From NCBI RefSeq assembly GCF_040645615.1, contig NZ_JBEYYO010000003.1, forward strand, positions 1 through 64,000: 64,000 bases of DNA. The letters run 5' to 3'. The stretch is from Glycomyces sp040645615 (lineage in GTDB: Bacteria; Actinomycetota; Actinomycetes; Mycobacteriales; Micromonosporaceae). Below the pieces are notes generated by a model, which saw only the letters and a list, made by a program, of their open reading frames with translations, did no database searches and was not told the DNA's origin. Made by a program: the position numbers and the translations under genes. Numbering within the stretch: position 1 is the stretch's first letter; each line of letters begins with the position of its first letter. This document shows, piece by piece, positions 47,707 through 55,670 of this stretch.

Positions 47707-47978
47707 ACGCTCCCCCGCTGACGGTCGAAGTTCCACACTTCGCGGGCGGCGTCCTTCGCCGATTGGCGGAGGTTCCGGTTCCATTCGGCGCGGTACAGGT
47801 GCAGGCGCGGGATCGGCTTGTCGAGCTCGGTGATGTAGCCGAGTTCGAGGACGGGCGCAGGCGCGACGCGCCGGAGCCAGACGGTGGCGCTCTCCTCGTC
47901 GCCCAGGGACAGGACTTCGATGGTGCGGTATTCGAGCTTGAACTGGCCGATCACCTTGCGCAGGTCGCGGATTTCCAA
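47703..47978 (-). CDS. Hypothetical protein (91 aa), start uncertain
   Basis: The conserved-looking part starts with LEIRDLRKVIGQFKLEYRTI and continues VWLRRVAPAPVLELGYI. The TTG at 47978 has a GAGGCGG ribosome-binding site. An ATG at 48031 with an AAGGAAGG site opens a 26-codon frame that overlaps this start in another frame, so a leader peptide or a frameshift is possible. It is coupled to the next gene and divergent from the XRE regulator. Confidence 0.5.
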   Translation of the reverse strand: MEIRDLRKVIGQFKLEYRTIEVLSLGDEESATVWLRRVAPAPVLELGYITELDKPIPRLHLYRAEWNRNLRQSAKDAAREVWNFDRQRGSV

Positions 47979-48219
47979 GTCGTCACCGCCTCGGCGCTGT
48001 CGGTGCGCGGGCGTAGGCTCGGATCTGTCATGAGGAAGGTCCCCTTCCTTGTGGTGGAAGCGGCCTGCCGGTCTTCGATTGGACCCGATCCGGCAGGCCG
48101 CCCTTTTCAGGGTCGCCCCCACCGACAACCCCCTCATCAGCCTTCATGAGCGACTGATGCCCTTCGAGTGTGTATTAGTACGCGATAGTAGTCAAGTACT
48201 GATTCACTCTTTCGGTACC

Positions 48220-48248
48220 TTGATCGTAGGATTCGCTGGCCCTACGAT
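48220..48248 (+). promoter_or_regulatory. Promoter of the XRE regulator with overlapping operator
   Basis: TTGATC (48220-48225), a 17-nt spacer and TACGAT (48243-48248). Perfect inverted repeats ATCGTAGG (48223-48230) and CCTACGAT (48241-48248) overlap both hexamers, which fits autorepression by the regulator encoded downstream. The rest of 47979-48291 has no gene. Confidence 0.7.
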
Positions 48249-48291
48249 GAGTGCGACATGCCGAAGAGTTCCCAACCAAGGGAGGCACCCC

Positions 48292-49146
48292 GTGGCCGCA
48301 TCGAAACGCCCGACCTGGCGAGCGCGCTGGCTCGGACGAAAACTGCGCCAGTTGCGCGAGAACAAGGAACTGGCGGTCAAAGACGTCGCCGAGTACCTGG
48401 GGGTCCGCCAACCGACGCTCAACCGCTACGAGAACGGGCTGTTCCCGGTCAAGGCCCAGGATCTTGAGACCCTGCTCGACCTCTACGGCGTCGATGACAT
48501 CGACGACCGAGTGCAGCTCCTACGGCTCGCGCAGTCGGCCAATCAGCGCGGCTGGTGGGAAGGCTATGTGAACTCGGAATTCTCCGACTACCTGTGGGCG
48601 GAAAGCCAAGCAGCCCGCATGCGCGTGTTCACACTCGACACCTGGCCAGGCCTGATCCAGGCTCCCGAGTTCGCTAAGGCCCTGATTTCCGAAGGCCCGC
48701 AAAGCCACGATCCCGAGAAGTCAACACTGCTGTTCAAAGCTCGCGTGATGCGCGGCGAGGTTCTGCGCAAAGCCGATGCAGCAGAGGCTAGCTTCCTAAT
48801 CCACGAGGCGATCCTCGATCAGCGAGACGCTGGGCCAGCGGTGATCGCGGCCCAACTCCGCTACGCGCTTGAGCTTGCCGAGCGACCGAATGTATCGCTG
48901 CGAATCCTCCCAGCGGCATCGTGGGCGCATGTCCGCGCAGGGCTCGGTTCGGGTTTCCGCGTTCTAGAGATGCGCGAAGCCTGGCCTACGTTGATGCAGG
49001 TAGACACGCCGATCGGCGCGGTAGTCGCCGAAGGTGAAGATGTAGAGTCATTTGCAGATGCCTACGACGCCCTCTGGAACGAGCACAGCCTCGGAGAGGA
49101 GGGCTCGATCGACCGCATCAAGGCGGTTTTGAAGGATGTGGAGTGA
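48292..49146 (+). CDS. XRE-family regulator with DUF5753-type sensor domain
   Basis: The protein is 284 aa. The N-terminal helix-turn-helix (LRQLRENKELAVKDVAEYLGVRQPTLNRYENG) is followed by a long C-terminal domain (WWEGYVNSEFSDYLWAESQAARMRVF..., LIHEAILDQRDAG, LRILP) of the DUF5753/Scr1 type. Such regulators pair with DUF397 proteins, and two follow here. The GTG at 48292 has an AGGGAGG ribosome-binding site. In studied cases these pairs control development or secondary metabolism; the target here is unknown. Confidence 0.88.
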   Translation: MAASKRPTWRARWLGRKLRQLRENKELAVKDVAEYLGVRQPTLNRYENGLFPVKAQDLETLLDLYGVDDIDDRVQLLRLAQSANQRGWWEGYVNSEFSDYLWAESQAARMRVFTLDTWPGLIQAPEFAKALISEGPQSHDPEKSTLLFKARVMRGEVLRKADAAEASFLIHEAILDQRDAGPAVIAAQLRYALELAERPNVSLRILPAASWAHVRAGLGSGFRVLEMREAWPTLMQVDTPIGAVVAEGEDVESFADAYDALWNEHSLGEEGSIDRIKAVLKDVE

Positions 49147-49147
49147 G

Positions 49148-49366
49148 ATGACCCAGATGCCCGAGCAGCAGGCAAGGTGGGGGCGAAAGCAGTTCCGCAA
49201 GAGCACCCGGAGTGACAACACCGGGAACGGGAACTGCGTCGCCGCAGCTGTGGACGGCACCGAGGTCGCAGTCGGTGACACCAAACTCCCGACCTCCGAT
49301 GGCAGCATGCAACACCTCGTAGTGACCCGTGAAGACTGGGCGGGATTCGTCGCCGCCCTCAAGTAA
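49148..49366 (+). CDS. DUF397 protein (first of pair)
   Basis: The 72-aa protein has FRKSTRSDNTGNGNCVAAAVDG, VAVGDTKLPTSDG and VVTREDWAGFVAAL, the standard DUF397 strand order. It starts 1 nt after the regulator stop. It is paired with the XRE/DUF5753 gene in a toxin-antitoxin-like or regulatory partnership. Confidence 0.88.
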   Translation: MTQMPEQQARWGRKQFRKSTRSDNTGNGNCVAAAVDGTEVAVGDTKLPTSDGSMQHLVVTREDWAGFVAALK

Positions 49367-49377
49367 GGGAGCGCAGG

Positions 49378-49590
49378 ATGGTCAGTGAACAGGCCCAGTG
49401 GGCACGAGGGAAGTTCCGCAAGAGCACCCGGAGCAACAGCTCTGGCAATGGGGAATGCGTCGCCGCAGCTGTGGACGGCACCGAGGTCGCAGTGGGCGAC
49501 ACCAAACTCCCGACCCCCGACGGCAGCATGCAACACCTGATCATCACCCGCGAGGACTGGACCGGCCTCGTCTCGGCCCTCAAGCCCTGA
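49378..49590 (+). CDS. DUF397 protein (tandem duplicate)
   Basis: The 70-aa paralogue is nearly identical in its core to the preceding gene, at DNA level too, which indicates a recent duplication. The ATG at 49378 has a GGGAGCAGG ribosome-binding site. It ends before a strong shared terminator. Confidence 0.87.
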   Translation: MVSEQAQWARGKFRKSTRSNSSGNGECVAAAVDGTEVAVGDTKLPTPDGSMQHLIITREDWTGLVSALKP

Positions 49591-49620
49591 CCCGACCCCC
49601 CAGCTCCCTCCGCAAACCAA

Positions 49621-49652
49621 AAGGCGCGCTTCCAAACCCGGAAGCGCGCCTT
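49621..49652. terminator. Bidirectional terminator between DUF397 and the immunity array
   Basis: aaggcgcgcttcc (49621-49633) pairs perfectly with ggaagcgcgcctt (49640-49652). Confidence 0.87.
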
Positions 49653-49661
49653 CACCATGTC

Positions 49662-50126
49662 TCAGGCCGGGCCGGTCTCCGGAATGCCAAGGCGACCCCG
49701 GTAGGGGTGGCGCCGCTTCCAGTACTGCTCCCACCACAGCAGCCAGGCTTGCCAAGCCCGAAGATCAGGTCGAAACTCTCTGACCTCGTTCGCGCGATCG
49801 GGGAGGCTCATGATGAAGACCATGTACTCCTCGATCGCCTCCCTGGCCTCATCGATCGGGTAGCGAAGCGGCGGTTCGCCGGACTCATCCCACAAGTCCC
49901 GGATCGTCAGCACCTCCGTGCCAAACAGCACTTCATAACCCTCACTCGACCACTGGCCAGGCAGCGCGCGCTTGTGGAATGCCGCATCCACGAATGCCAA
50001 AGCATCGAGCGCAATACTGAAATCCCGACCGATCTCATCAGCCATCCAGCGCGCCAACCCAAGATACGGCTCAGGGGCATCAACGATCGCGAGCCCGAAC
50101 CGCTCATCGTCCCGATATCGAATCAC
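49662..50126 (-). CDS. Immunity-like protein, array copy 3
   Basis: 154 aa. MIRYRDDERFGLAIVDAPEPYLGLARW opens the family pattern; WSSEGYEVLFG, an acidic DEAREAIEEYMVFIMSLP helix and the end RHPYRGRLGIPETGPA follow. Three such genes run in tandem behind an EndoU-type toxin, as expected of an immunity array. Copies 1 and 3 are the most alike. The family name is unknown to me. It starts with GTG. Confidence 0.65.
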   Translation of the reverse strand: MIRYRDDERFGLAIVDAPEPYLGLARWMADEIGRDFSIALDALAFVDAAFHKRALPGQWSSEGYEVLFGTEVLTIRDLWDESGEPPLRYPIDEAREAIEEYMVFIMSLPDRANEVREFRPDLRAWQAWLLWWEQYWKRRHPYRGRLGIPETGPA

Positions 50127-50168
50127 GGCATCTCCATCTCCCCATCGGCCCCGAACGGCGGGCCGCGG

Positions 50169-50633
50169 TCAGGCCGGGCCGGTCTCGGGGATACCGAGGC
50201 GGCCGCGGTAGGGGTGGCGCCGCTTCCAGCGCTCCTCCCAAACAAGCAGATCCGCCTGCCAGACGGGGAGCTCGGGGAAGTACTCCCTCACATCGTTCGG
50301 CGGCTCGGGCAGGCCCATGACATACACCGCGTATTCCTCGATCACGTCTCGAGCTTCTTGCAGGTCGTATACGAGAGCGGGTTCGTCATCGTCATCCCAG
50401 CGCCCTTCGATGGTGAGAACGTCGGGACCGAACGTAACGTGGTATCCCTCGCTGGACCAATCGCCGCGCTGTTCTCGATTATTGATCGCCGCGTCCACGG
50501 ACTCAAGGGCATCGAGCACCGTGTCGAAACCACCGCCCGCCTCATCAGCGATCCACCGCGCCAATCCCAAGAGCCGTTCAGGAGCAGACTCGACCACAGG
50601 CCCAACTCGTCGATCATTCCGGTACCGAATCAC
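50169..50633 (-). CDS. Immunity-like protein, array copy 2
   Basis: 154 aa, the most diverged of the three in its middle (VGPVVESAPERLLGLARWIADEAGGGFDTVL; LTIEGRWDDDDEPALVYDLQEA) but with the same end, RRHPYRGRLGIPETGPA. The GTG start has a GAGGAGG ribosome-binding site. Divergence in the middle with shared ends suggests duplication followed by selection or gene conversion. Confidence 0.65.
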   Translation of the reverse strand: MIRYRNDRRVGPVVESAPERLLGLARWIADEAGGGFDTVLDALESVDAAINNREQRGDWSSEGYHVTFGPDVLTIEGRWDDDDEPALVYDLQEARDVIEEYAVYVMGLPEPPNDVREYFPELPVWQADLLVWEERWKRRHPYRGRLGIPETGPA

Positions 50634-50672
50634 CGCGCCTCCTCACCCACCTCGGAACAGAGGCTCGCCCGG

Positions 50673-51137
50673 TCAAGCTGGGCCGGTCGCCGGTAGGCCG
50701 AGGCGGCCGCGGTAGGGGTGGGGCCGTTTCCAGTACTGCTCCCACCACAGGAGTGCGGCTTGCCAAGCCAGAAGATCGGGCCGAAACTCCCTGACCACGT
50801 TGGCTCGTTCCGGAAGGCTCATGAGGAATTCCGCATACTCTTCGATCGCTTCTCGGGCCTCGCCGATCGAGTAGTTGAGCGGCGGCTCGCTGGACTCGTC
50901 CCACAGGTTTTGGATCGTCAGGCCTTCCGCGCTGAACAGCACCTCATAGCCTTCGCTCGACCACTCGCCCGGAAGTTCCCGCCGATGACTCGCCGCGTCC
51001 ACGAACGCAAGGGCGTCCAACGCGATCTCGAAGTCCGGTCCTATCTCATCGGCCATCCACCGTCCCAGCCCCAGAAACCGATCCGAGGCGTCTTCGATCA
51101 CGGGCCCGAACCGCTCGTCATTTCGATAACGAATCAC
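50673..51137 (-). CDS. Immunity-like protein, array copy 1 (adjacent to the toxin)
   Basis: 154 aa, starting 12 nt after the EndoU toxin stop with a GAGGAGG ribosome-binding site and GTG start, so it is the best candidate for cognate immunity. It has the same layout as the other copies (MIRYRNDERFGPVIEDASDRFLGLGRWMADE, WSSEGYEVLFSAEGLTI). Confidence 0.68.
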   Translation of the reverse strand: MIRYRNDERFGPVIEDASDRFLGLGRWMADEIGPDFEIALDALAFVDAASHRRELPGEWSSEGYEVLFSAEGLTIQNLWDESSEPPLNYSIGEAREAIEEYAEFLMSLPERANVVREFRPDLLAWQAALLWWEQYWKRPHPYRGRLGLPATGPA

Positions 51138-51149
51138 TGCGCCTCCTCA

Positions 51150-51602
51150 TCAGGCCTGAATCTTGTACGGCCAGCCGTGAGCATAGCCAGAGGTGTAGCC
51201 CTCGATCTGGATACCTCGCGACTGCCCGAGCCACTTGCCGTTGGGGTTGTTCGGGTGCGGCGAGCTGTTCGCCTTGGCTTCCTCAATGGCCGCATTGACC
51301 TCGTCATTGGTCCAGTCGTCAGGAAAGAAAGAACTCTTTCCTCCTCCACCGAACTTCTCAAGCCACTGGCCCGAACCGGCGTCGTAAAACTCGACCTTCG
51401 CCAAGTAGACGCCGTTGGTGCCGTTCGTCTCCCGCGACCCTGCGACGATTCTGCGCCCGGGCGGGCTCTGGCCCCTGGGGCGGTGATGCCATCCCGAGCC
51501 CGAGTGGAACGGGCCCTGGTTGTTCCTGCCATGTTTGATGTGCCCCACCCTGACGTGTTTGCGTCCAGGCTTGCTCATCCGCGGGAGGTTTCCTCCAGCC
51601 AT
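51150..51602 (-). CDS. EndoU-type RNase toxin (ESX-associated)
   Basis: The 150-aa protein matches bacterial EndoU toxins: GHIKHG and GSGWHHRP supply candidate catalytic His residues, and KSSFFPDDWTNDEVNAAIEEAK (Lys plus FFPDxW signature) is followed by GIQIEGYT and an aromatic C-terminus. EndoU toxins cleave RNA. It has no delivery domain of its own but follows a WXG protein by 12 nt with a GGGGAGGA ribosome-binding site, so delivery as a WXG-partnered complex is plausible. Confidence 0.75.
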   Translation of the reverse strand: MAGGNLPRMSKPGRKHVRVGHIKHGRNNQGPFHSGSGWHHRPRGQSPPGRRIVAGSRETNGTNGVYLAKVEFYDAGSGQWLEKFGGGGKSSFFPDDWTNDEVNAAIEEAKANSSPHPNNPNGKWLGQSRGIQIEGYTSGYAHGWPYKIQA

Positions 51603-51614
51603 GCGAGTCCTCCC

Positions 51615-52139
51615 CTATCCGATGCTGATCGCGGTGCGCATGACGGAGCTGGCTGCGACGTCTTGGGCGATGAGGGCGATGTACTGGGCCGTGAGGGCCG
51701 TGGTGAAGGCGATCGCTCCGGCTTGGTAGGCCGCGAGGACCGCCGGGGCGCCTGGGCCGGCCGAGGAGACTTGAGACCATTGGCTCGGGCCGAGGATCAC
51801 GAACGGGGTCGGGAGCACTTTGTAGCCCGCCCCCTCGGCCGCCTGCTTGGTGAGTTTGAGGGTCTGGACCGTGGCCGTCATGCTGGCGCCCATGGCCTCT
51901 AGAGTCGCGCCCACCGTCAGCAGCGCGACGTCCACACGGGCGGTGAATCCGGCGACCTCGCCGGCCCATCGCAGCAGTCCGTTGTAGTCGTCGCCCTGCC
52001 AGCTGGTCGCCAGGCCGCCGACTTCCTGGCCGTACTTCGCCGCCAGCGCGGTGACCGAACCGGCGGTCTTGAGCACCGTGGCGCCGTAGGTCATGAACTT
52101 CGAGGGGTCGGCGTCGATCGTCTGCTGGAATGTCGGCAT
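51615..52139 (-). CDS. WXG-domain partner of the EndoU toxin
   Basis: The 174-aa helical protein has a W-x-G turn (SWQGDDYNG, W47) between two long helices, then a hydrophobic C-terminal half. It looks like the N-terminal module of a WXG/LXG-type toxin made as a separate chain. It is preceded by the 111-aa gene, whose stop is 2 nt away. Confidence 0.7.
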   Translation of the reverse strand: MPTFQQTIDADPSKFMTYGATVLKTAGSVTALAAKYGQEVGGLATSWQGDDYNGLLRWAGEVAGFTARVDVALLTVGATLEAMGASMTATVQTLKLTKQAAEGAGYKVLPTPFVILGPSQWSQVSSAGPGAPAVLAAYQAGAIAFTTALTAQYIALIAQDVAASSVMRTAISIG

Positions 52140-52141
52140 GC

Positions 52142-52477
52142 CTAGAGCCCCGGCATTCGCAGGTTCGACAGGTCCGACCCGATGCGGTCGAATTCCTCGG
52201 AGACGCCCTGGTCGTTGTCGTCCCAGTCCTGGGCGATCTCCTCCAGCGCCTGCTGCGTGTCCTCAAGGTGCTCTTGGAGTTCGCGCATGTCCTGCTTGAA
52301 GTCGTCGGCGACCGCCTCGCAGGCCTCGCCGGTCATGAAGCCGCGGTTCGCCTGGTCGGCGGCCGACGCTTCTCGTTCCATCTCCGGCGTCAACTGCTTG
52401 GCCTCGCCGGCGAAGCCACCCATCTTGCCCGCGCCGCTGCGGATCGCCGAGCTTTCAACCTGCACACCGAATGACAT
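52142..52477 (-). CDS. Small ESX-associated helical protein (WXG100-like)
   Basis: The 111-aa helical-hairpin-type protein begins MSFGVQVESSAIRSGAGKMGGFAGEAK and has an acidic C-terminal half with QDWDDNDQG. The ATG at 52477 has a CTGGAGG ribosome-binding site. It is the first gene of the minus-strand toxin operon. Likely partner or export chaperone of the WXG protein. Confidence 0.62.
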   Translation of the reverse strand: MSFGVQVESSAIRSGAGKMGGFAGEAKQLTPEMEREASAADQANRGFMTGEACEAVADDFKQDMRELQEHLEDTQQALEEIAQDWDDNDQGVSEEFDRIGSDLSNLRMPGL

Positions 52478-52545
52478 GAAGCCTCCAGGGGGTCGGGAGG
52501 AAATTCCGGTCGAACTCACCGTAGTCGATCGGTGCCAACTTCGGG

Positions 52546-52563
52546 GTCCCCGCTTGCGGGGAC
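52546..52563. repeat. Perfect hairpin between the divergent ESX-like operons
   Basis: gtccccgc (52546-52553) and gcggggac (52556-52563) are perfect arms with a 2-nt loop. An AT-rich segment with two catatg palindromes follows (about 52585-52605), the likely promoter zone for the plus-strand operon. Confidence 0.55.
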
Positions 52564-52636
52564 ATGGGGAGTAGACGATGTGTTCATATGAAGTTCGCAT
52601 ATGTGGGCGTATTATGGGGCGACCCTTGAACTTTCA

Positions 52637-53464
52637 ATGTATTCGGGAGATCTGTTGTCCGAGAACAGTCCTGGAGAGCGCTCGCTGAGCAGTGCTTGTG
52701 GTCGGGTCACGGTGACCGTGGCGGTGGGGGCGGCTCCCAAGGTGGAGTTGGCGCCGGGGGCTGAGCGGATGTTCAGCAATGATCTGTCCGAGCTGGTCGA
52801 GCAGACCGCAAGGGCCGCAGCGGATGCGGCGAACGCCGAGGCTCCCGTGCCCGCGGGGGTGCCGTCCATTGCGGACGCCATCACCGAGATCTCGCGGCTG
52901 CGCGACGACCTCGAGGGCGAGGGCCTGCACGCCACACTGGAACGCAGACGCGCCGAAGTCGCGCCCGAGGACGTGCAGCCCGCGCCGCAGGACGCCATCG
53001 CCGGCACCGCCAAGCTCGAACTCCACCCGGCCGTGATGGAGACCCTCAACGCTTCCCTCAAACTCTTGGAGCGCTTCAACACCGCGCCACCGGGAGGCGG
53101 CGGCAAAGGCGACCTCGAAGTCCCGGTCGGCAAGGCCTCGCACGAGAGCAAGCTCGTCACCATCGAGGCCACAATGGAGCATCCGATCGCTTCAGTGTGG
53201 CTCAGCAAACGCGCCATGGAGATCGGCCCCAAGGCCCTCGGCGCCCAGATCACCGAGACCGCCGCCGCGGCCGCCGAAGACCTGGCGGGCAAGACGAACG
53301 GGTACTTCACCGACCTCGGCCTGCCGCTCGGCCCCGACGACATCGCGGCCGTGGCCGACGAGAACCGCGCCCGGGGCGACCAGGCCCTGGCCGACATCGA
53401 GCACATCAACCAGCAGCGCGCCGACCTCGAACGCCGCCTGATCGACGGAGGCTACTTTGCCTAA
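52637..53464 (+). CDS. Tandem YbaB-like protein of the ESX-like cluster
   Basis: The protein is about 275 aa. Two segments resemble YbaB/EbfC halves: CGRVTVTVAVGAAPKVELAPG plus helix (about 20-65), and LVTIEATMEHPIASVWLSKRA plus helix (about 175-225), with a helical linker between. The start is uncertain: ATG 52637 lacks a ribosome-binding site, and a TTG at 52655 has GGGAGA. It overlaps the next gene by 8 nt. Confidence 0.55.
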   Translation: MYSGDLLSENSPGERSLSSACGRVTVTVAVGAAPKVELAPGAERMFSNDLSELVEQTARAAADAANAEAPVPAGVPSIADAITEISRLRDDLEGEGLHATLERRRAEVAPEDVQPAPQDAIAGTAKLELHPAVMETLNASLKLLERFNTAPPGGGGKGDLEVPVGKASHESKLVTIEATMEHPIASVWLSKRAMEIGPKALGAQITETAAAAAEDLAGKTNGYFTDLGLPLGPDDIAAVADENRARGDQALADIEHINQQRADLERRLIDGGYFA

Positions 53465-53750
53465 CATCAACACCGGCAACATCAAGGACCTCGGCACCGG
53501 GATCGAGAACGACATCGTCCCGATCCTGGAGGAGGCCAACGAACTCCTCCCCACATTGCGTTCGCTCGACCAGACGCTCTACACGACCGTCCACTATTCA
53601 CTCGCGATCGCCTACACCGGCGCGACCAGCTACATGTACGAGATGGTCCGGGGCGCCGCCGAATGCTTCCAGGGCATGAACACAGACCTCGCGGAGACGG
53701 CGAAGTCATGGGAGGAGGCGGACGACGCCACCGCCTCCGATTTCAAGTGA
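53457..53750 (+). CDS. WXG100-like small protein
   Basis: The 97-aa helical hairpin has WEEADD near the C-terminus (W84). It starts with TTG at 53457 inside the upstream gene, with GGAGG 6 nt before, so the two are translationally coupled. It is probably an ESX substrate or the partner of the following 347-aa protein. Confidence 0.65.
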   Translation: MPNINTGNIKDLGTGIENDIVPILEEANELLPTLRSLDQTLYTTVHYSLAIAYTGATSYMYEMVRGAAECFQGMNTDLAETAKSWEEADDATASDFK

Positions 53751-53780
53751 CGCCCGCGAACGAGTCCTGAAGGAGCCCAG

Positions 53781-54824
53781 ATGGGTTACACCGCCCCCAA
53801 CCCCGAGCAGTTCAGCGGCCTGGAGCAGGCCAGCTCGTACATGGCCCCGCTCGCCGCGGCCCAGATCACCCTGCCCGCGTTCCTGTTCTCCGGCCCCTGC
53901 ACCGCGCTCTCGCGCCTGATCTACATGAACCAGTGCAACCCCGGCCAACTCATGATCGTCGCCGCCACCTGGCTCCAGGTCGCCGAGAAGTACCTCGCCG
54001 CCAGCGACATGCTCAAGGAGAAGACCGGCGCGGTCGACGGGGAGACGTGGTCGGGCGAGGACCGCGACGCGTTCGACGGCAAGGCCGACAAGGTCGCCGC
54101 CCAGCTCCAGACCATCGGCGCGTTCGCCATGCAGATCGGCATCTCGCTGTTCATCATGGCCACGATGCTCGCGGTCATGGTCCCGCTCATGCTCGCCGTC
54201 GCGACCTCGCTCATGGCGTTCTCGATCGCGTACCTGACGATCCGCGCCATCCCGAACCCGATCTCCGCGATCGTCGCCGAGAACATCCGCCTGATCGTGA
54301 TGTCCACGGCCACAAGCTCACTCACGGCACTCACCGCACTCGACAACGCGATCGGCGTCGCCGCCAAGACCCTCGCGGGCTTCATGGGCGCGAACATGAC
54401 CGCCACCTGGATCGCGATGGCCTCCAAGGGCATCCTCATCAACCCCGCCGACACGCTCGGCTCCACCGGGTTCAGCATGCTCCAAGGCCTGTCGCAGCTG
54501 GCGCTGCGCAACCTCATGGCCCCCGGCCGGGCCGGGGCCAGCGGCACCCACCTCGACAAGATCTCCAAGCCCCTGAGCGACACCGTCGCCAAGGCCAACC
54601 CGTTCATGCAGGGCTTCGTGGGCGTCCAGGGCGTCTACAACATCGGCAACAACGCCGCCGGCGACGTCAACCCCGACGGCGAGAACAAGATGACCGACGC
54701 CGGCATCGACGTCATGGGCCTGGACTTCATCCCCAACACGTTCGAGGACAAGGCCCGCGGCGGCGGGGACGACGCCCCGAACTGGTCGAGCAAGCCCAAG
54801 GACGAGGAAGAGGGCGGCGAGTGA
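53781..54824 (+). CDS. WXG protein with membrane segments, ESX substrate-like
   Basis: 347 aa. It has a helical region with TWSGEDRDAF (W90), a strongly hydrophobic pair of helices (about 112-155), a second hydrophobic region (about 165-200) and an acidic, Gly-rich C-terminus. The layout parallels the 421-aa protein at 4215-5480, suggesting the same class. It is the last gene before gpmA and has an AAGGAG ribosome-binding site. Confidence 0.62.
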   Translation: MGYTAPNPEQFSGLEQASSYMAPLAAAQITLPAFLFSGPCTALSRLIYMNQCNPGQLMIVAATWLQVAEKYLAASDMLKEKTGAVDGETWSGEDRDAFDGKADKVAAQLQTIGAFAMQIGISLFIMATMLAVMVPLMLAVATSLMAFSIAYLTIRAIPNPISAIVAENIRLIVMSTATSSLTALTALDNAIGVAAKTLAGFMGANMTATWIAMASKGILINPADTLGSTGFSMLQGLSQLALRNLMAPGRAGASGTHLDKISKPLSDTVAKANPFMQGFVGVQGVYNIGNNAAGDVNPDGENKMTDAGIDVMGLDFIPNTFEDKARGGGDDAPNWSSKPKDEEEGGE

Positions 54825-54906
54825 CCCGCCCCGCCGCCGCGACCTCCGCCACACACCCGCGGCGACCGCGCCCCGTCCCAGCCCGCGGACAGGCAGGATA
54901 GAAGGC

Positions 54907-55659
54907 ATGACCTACACACTCGTGCTGCTTCGCCACGGCGAAAGCGAATGGAACGCCAAGAACCTGTTCACCGGCTGGGTCGACGTCAAGCTGTCGGCGT
55001 CGGGCGAGGACGAGGCGAGGCGCGGCGGGCGGCTGCTCGCCGAGGCCGGGCTGCTTCCCGACGTGGTGCACACGTCGCTGCTGCGCCGCGCGATCAACAC
55101 CTCCGAGCTGGCGCTGGCCGAGGCCGAGCGCTCCTGGATCCCGGTCAAGCGCTCCTGGCGGCTCAACGAGCGCCACTACGGCGCGCTCCAGGGCAAGGAC
55201 AAGGCCGCCACGCTCGCCGAGTTCGGCGAGGAGCAGTTCATGATCTGGCGCCGCTCCTACGACGTGCCGCCGCCGGCGATCGAGGCCGGCTCGGAGTTCT
55301 CCCAGGACACCGACGCGCGCTACGCCGACCTCGCCCCCGAGGTGCGCCCGGCCACCGAGTGCCTCAAGGACGTGCTCGACCGGATGCTCCCGTACTGGTA
55401 CGACGGCATCGTGCCCGACCTCAAGACCGGCAAGACCGTGCTGGTCGCCGCCCACGGCAACTCGCTGCGGGCCCTGGTCAAGCACCTCGACGGCGTCTCG
55501 GACGAGGAGATCGTGGGCCTGAACATCCCCACCGGGATGCCGCTTCGCTACGAGCTGGACGAGGAGACCCTCAAGCCGCTGGTCGCGGGCGGGGAGTACC
55601 TCGACCCGGAGGCCGCGGCCGCCGCTGCGGCCGCTGTGGCCGCTCAAGGGAAGAAATAG
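54907..55659 (+). CDS. gpmA: 2,3-bisphosphoglycerate-dependent phosphoglycerate mutase
   Basis: The 250-aa glycolytic enzyme has the catalytic RHGESEWN with the phosphorylated His near residue 10, ERHYGALQG, LDRMLPYWYD and VAAHGNSLRALVKHL with the second His. The C-terminal Ala/Gly/Lys tail is poorly ordered. In actinobacteria gpmA normally precedes senX3-regX3, as here. It ends at a canonical terminator. Confidence 0.95.
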   Translation: MTYTLVLLRHGESEWNAKNLFTGWVDVKLSASGEDEARRGGRLLAEAGLLPDVVHTSLLRRAINTSELALAEAERSWIPVKRSWRLNERHYGALQGKDKAATLAEFGEEQFMIWRRSYDVPPPAIEAGSEFSQDTDARYADLAPEVRPATECLKDVLDRMLPYWYDGIVPDLKTGKTVLVAAHGNSLRALVKHLDGVSDEEIVGLNIPTGMPLRYELDEETLKPLVAGGEYLDPEAAAAAAAAVAAQGKK

Positions 55660-55670
55660 CCTCGATGTCC

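Noticed and set aside
49378..49590. Recent insertion sequence behind the DUF397 duplication
   Set aside because: Only the coding unit is duplicated; no transposase or terminal repeats are visible.
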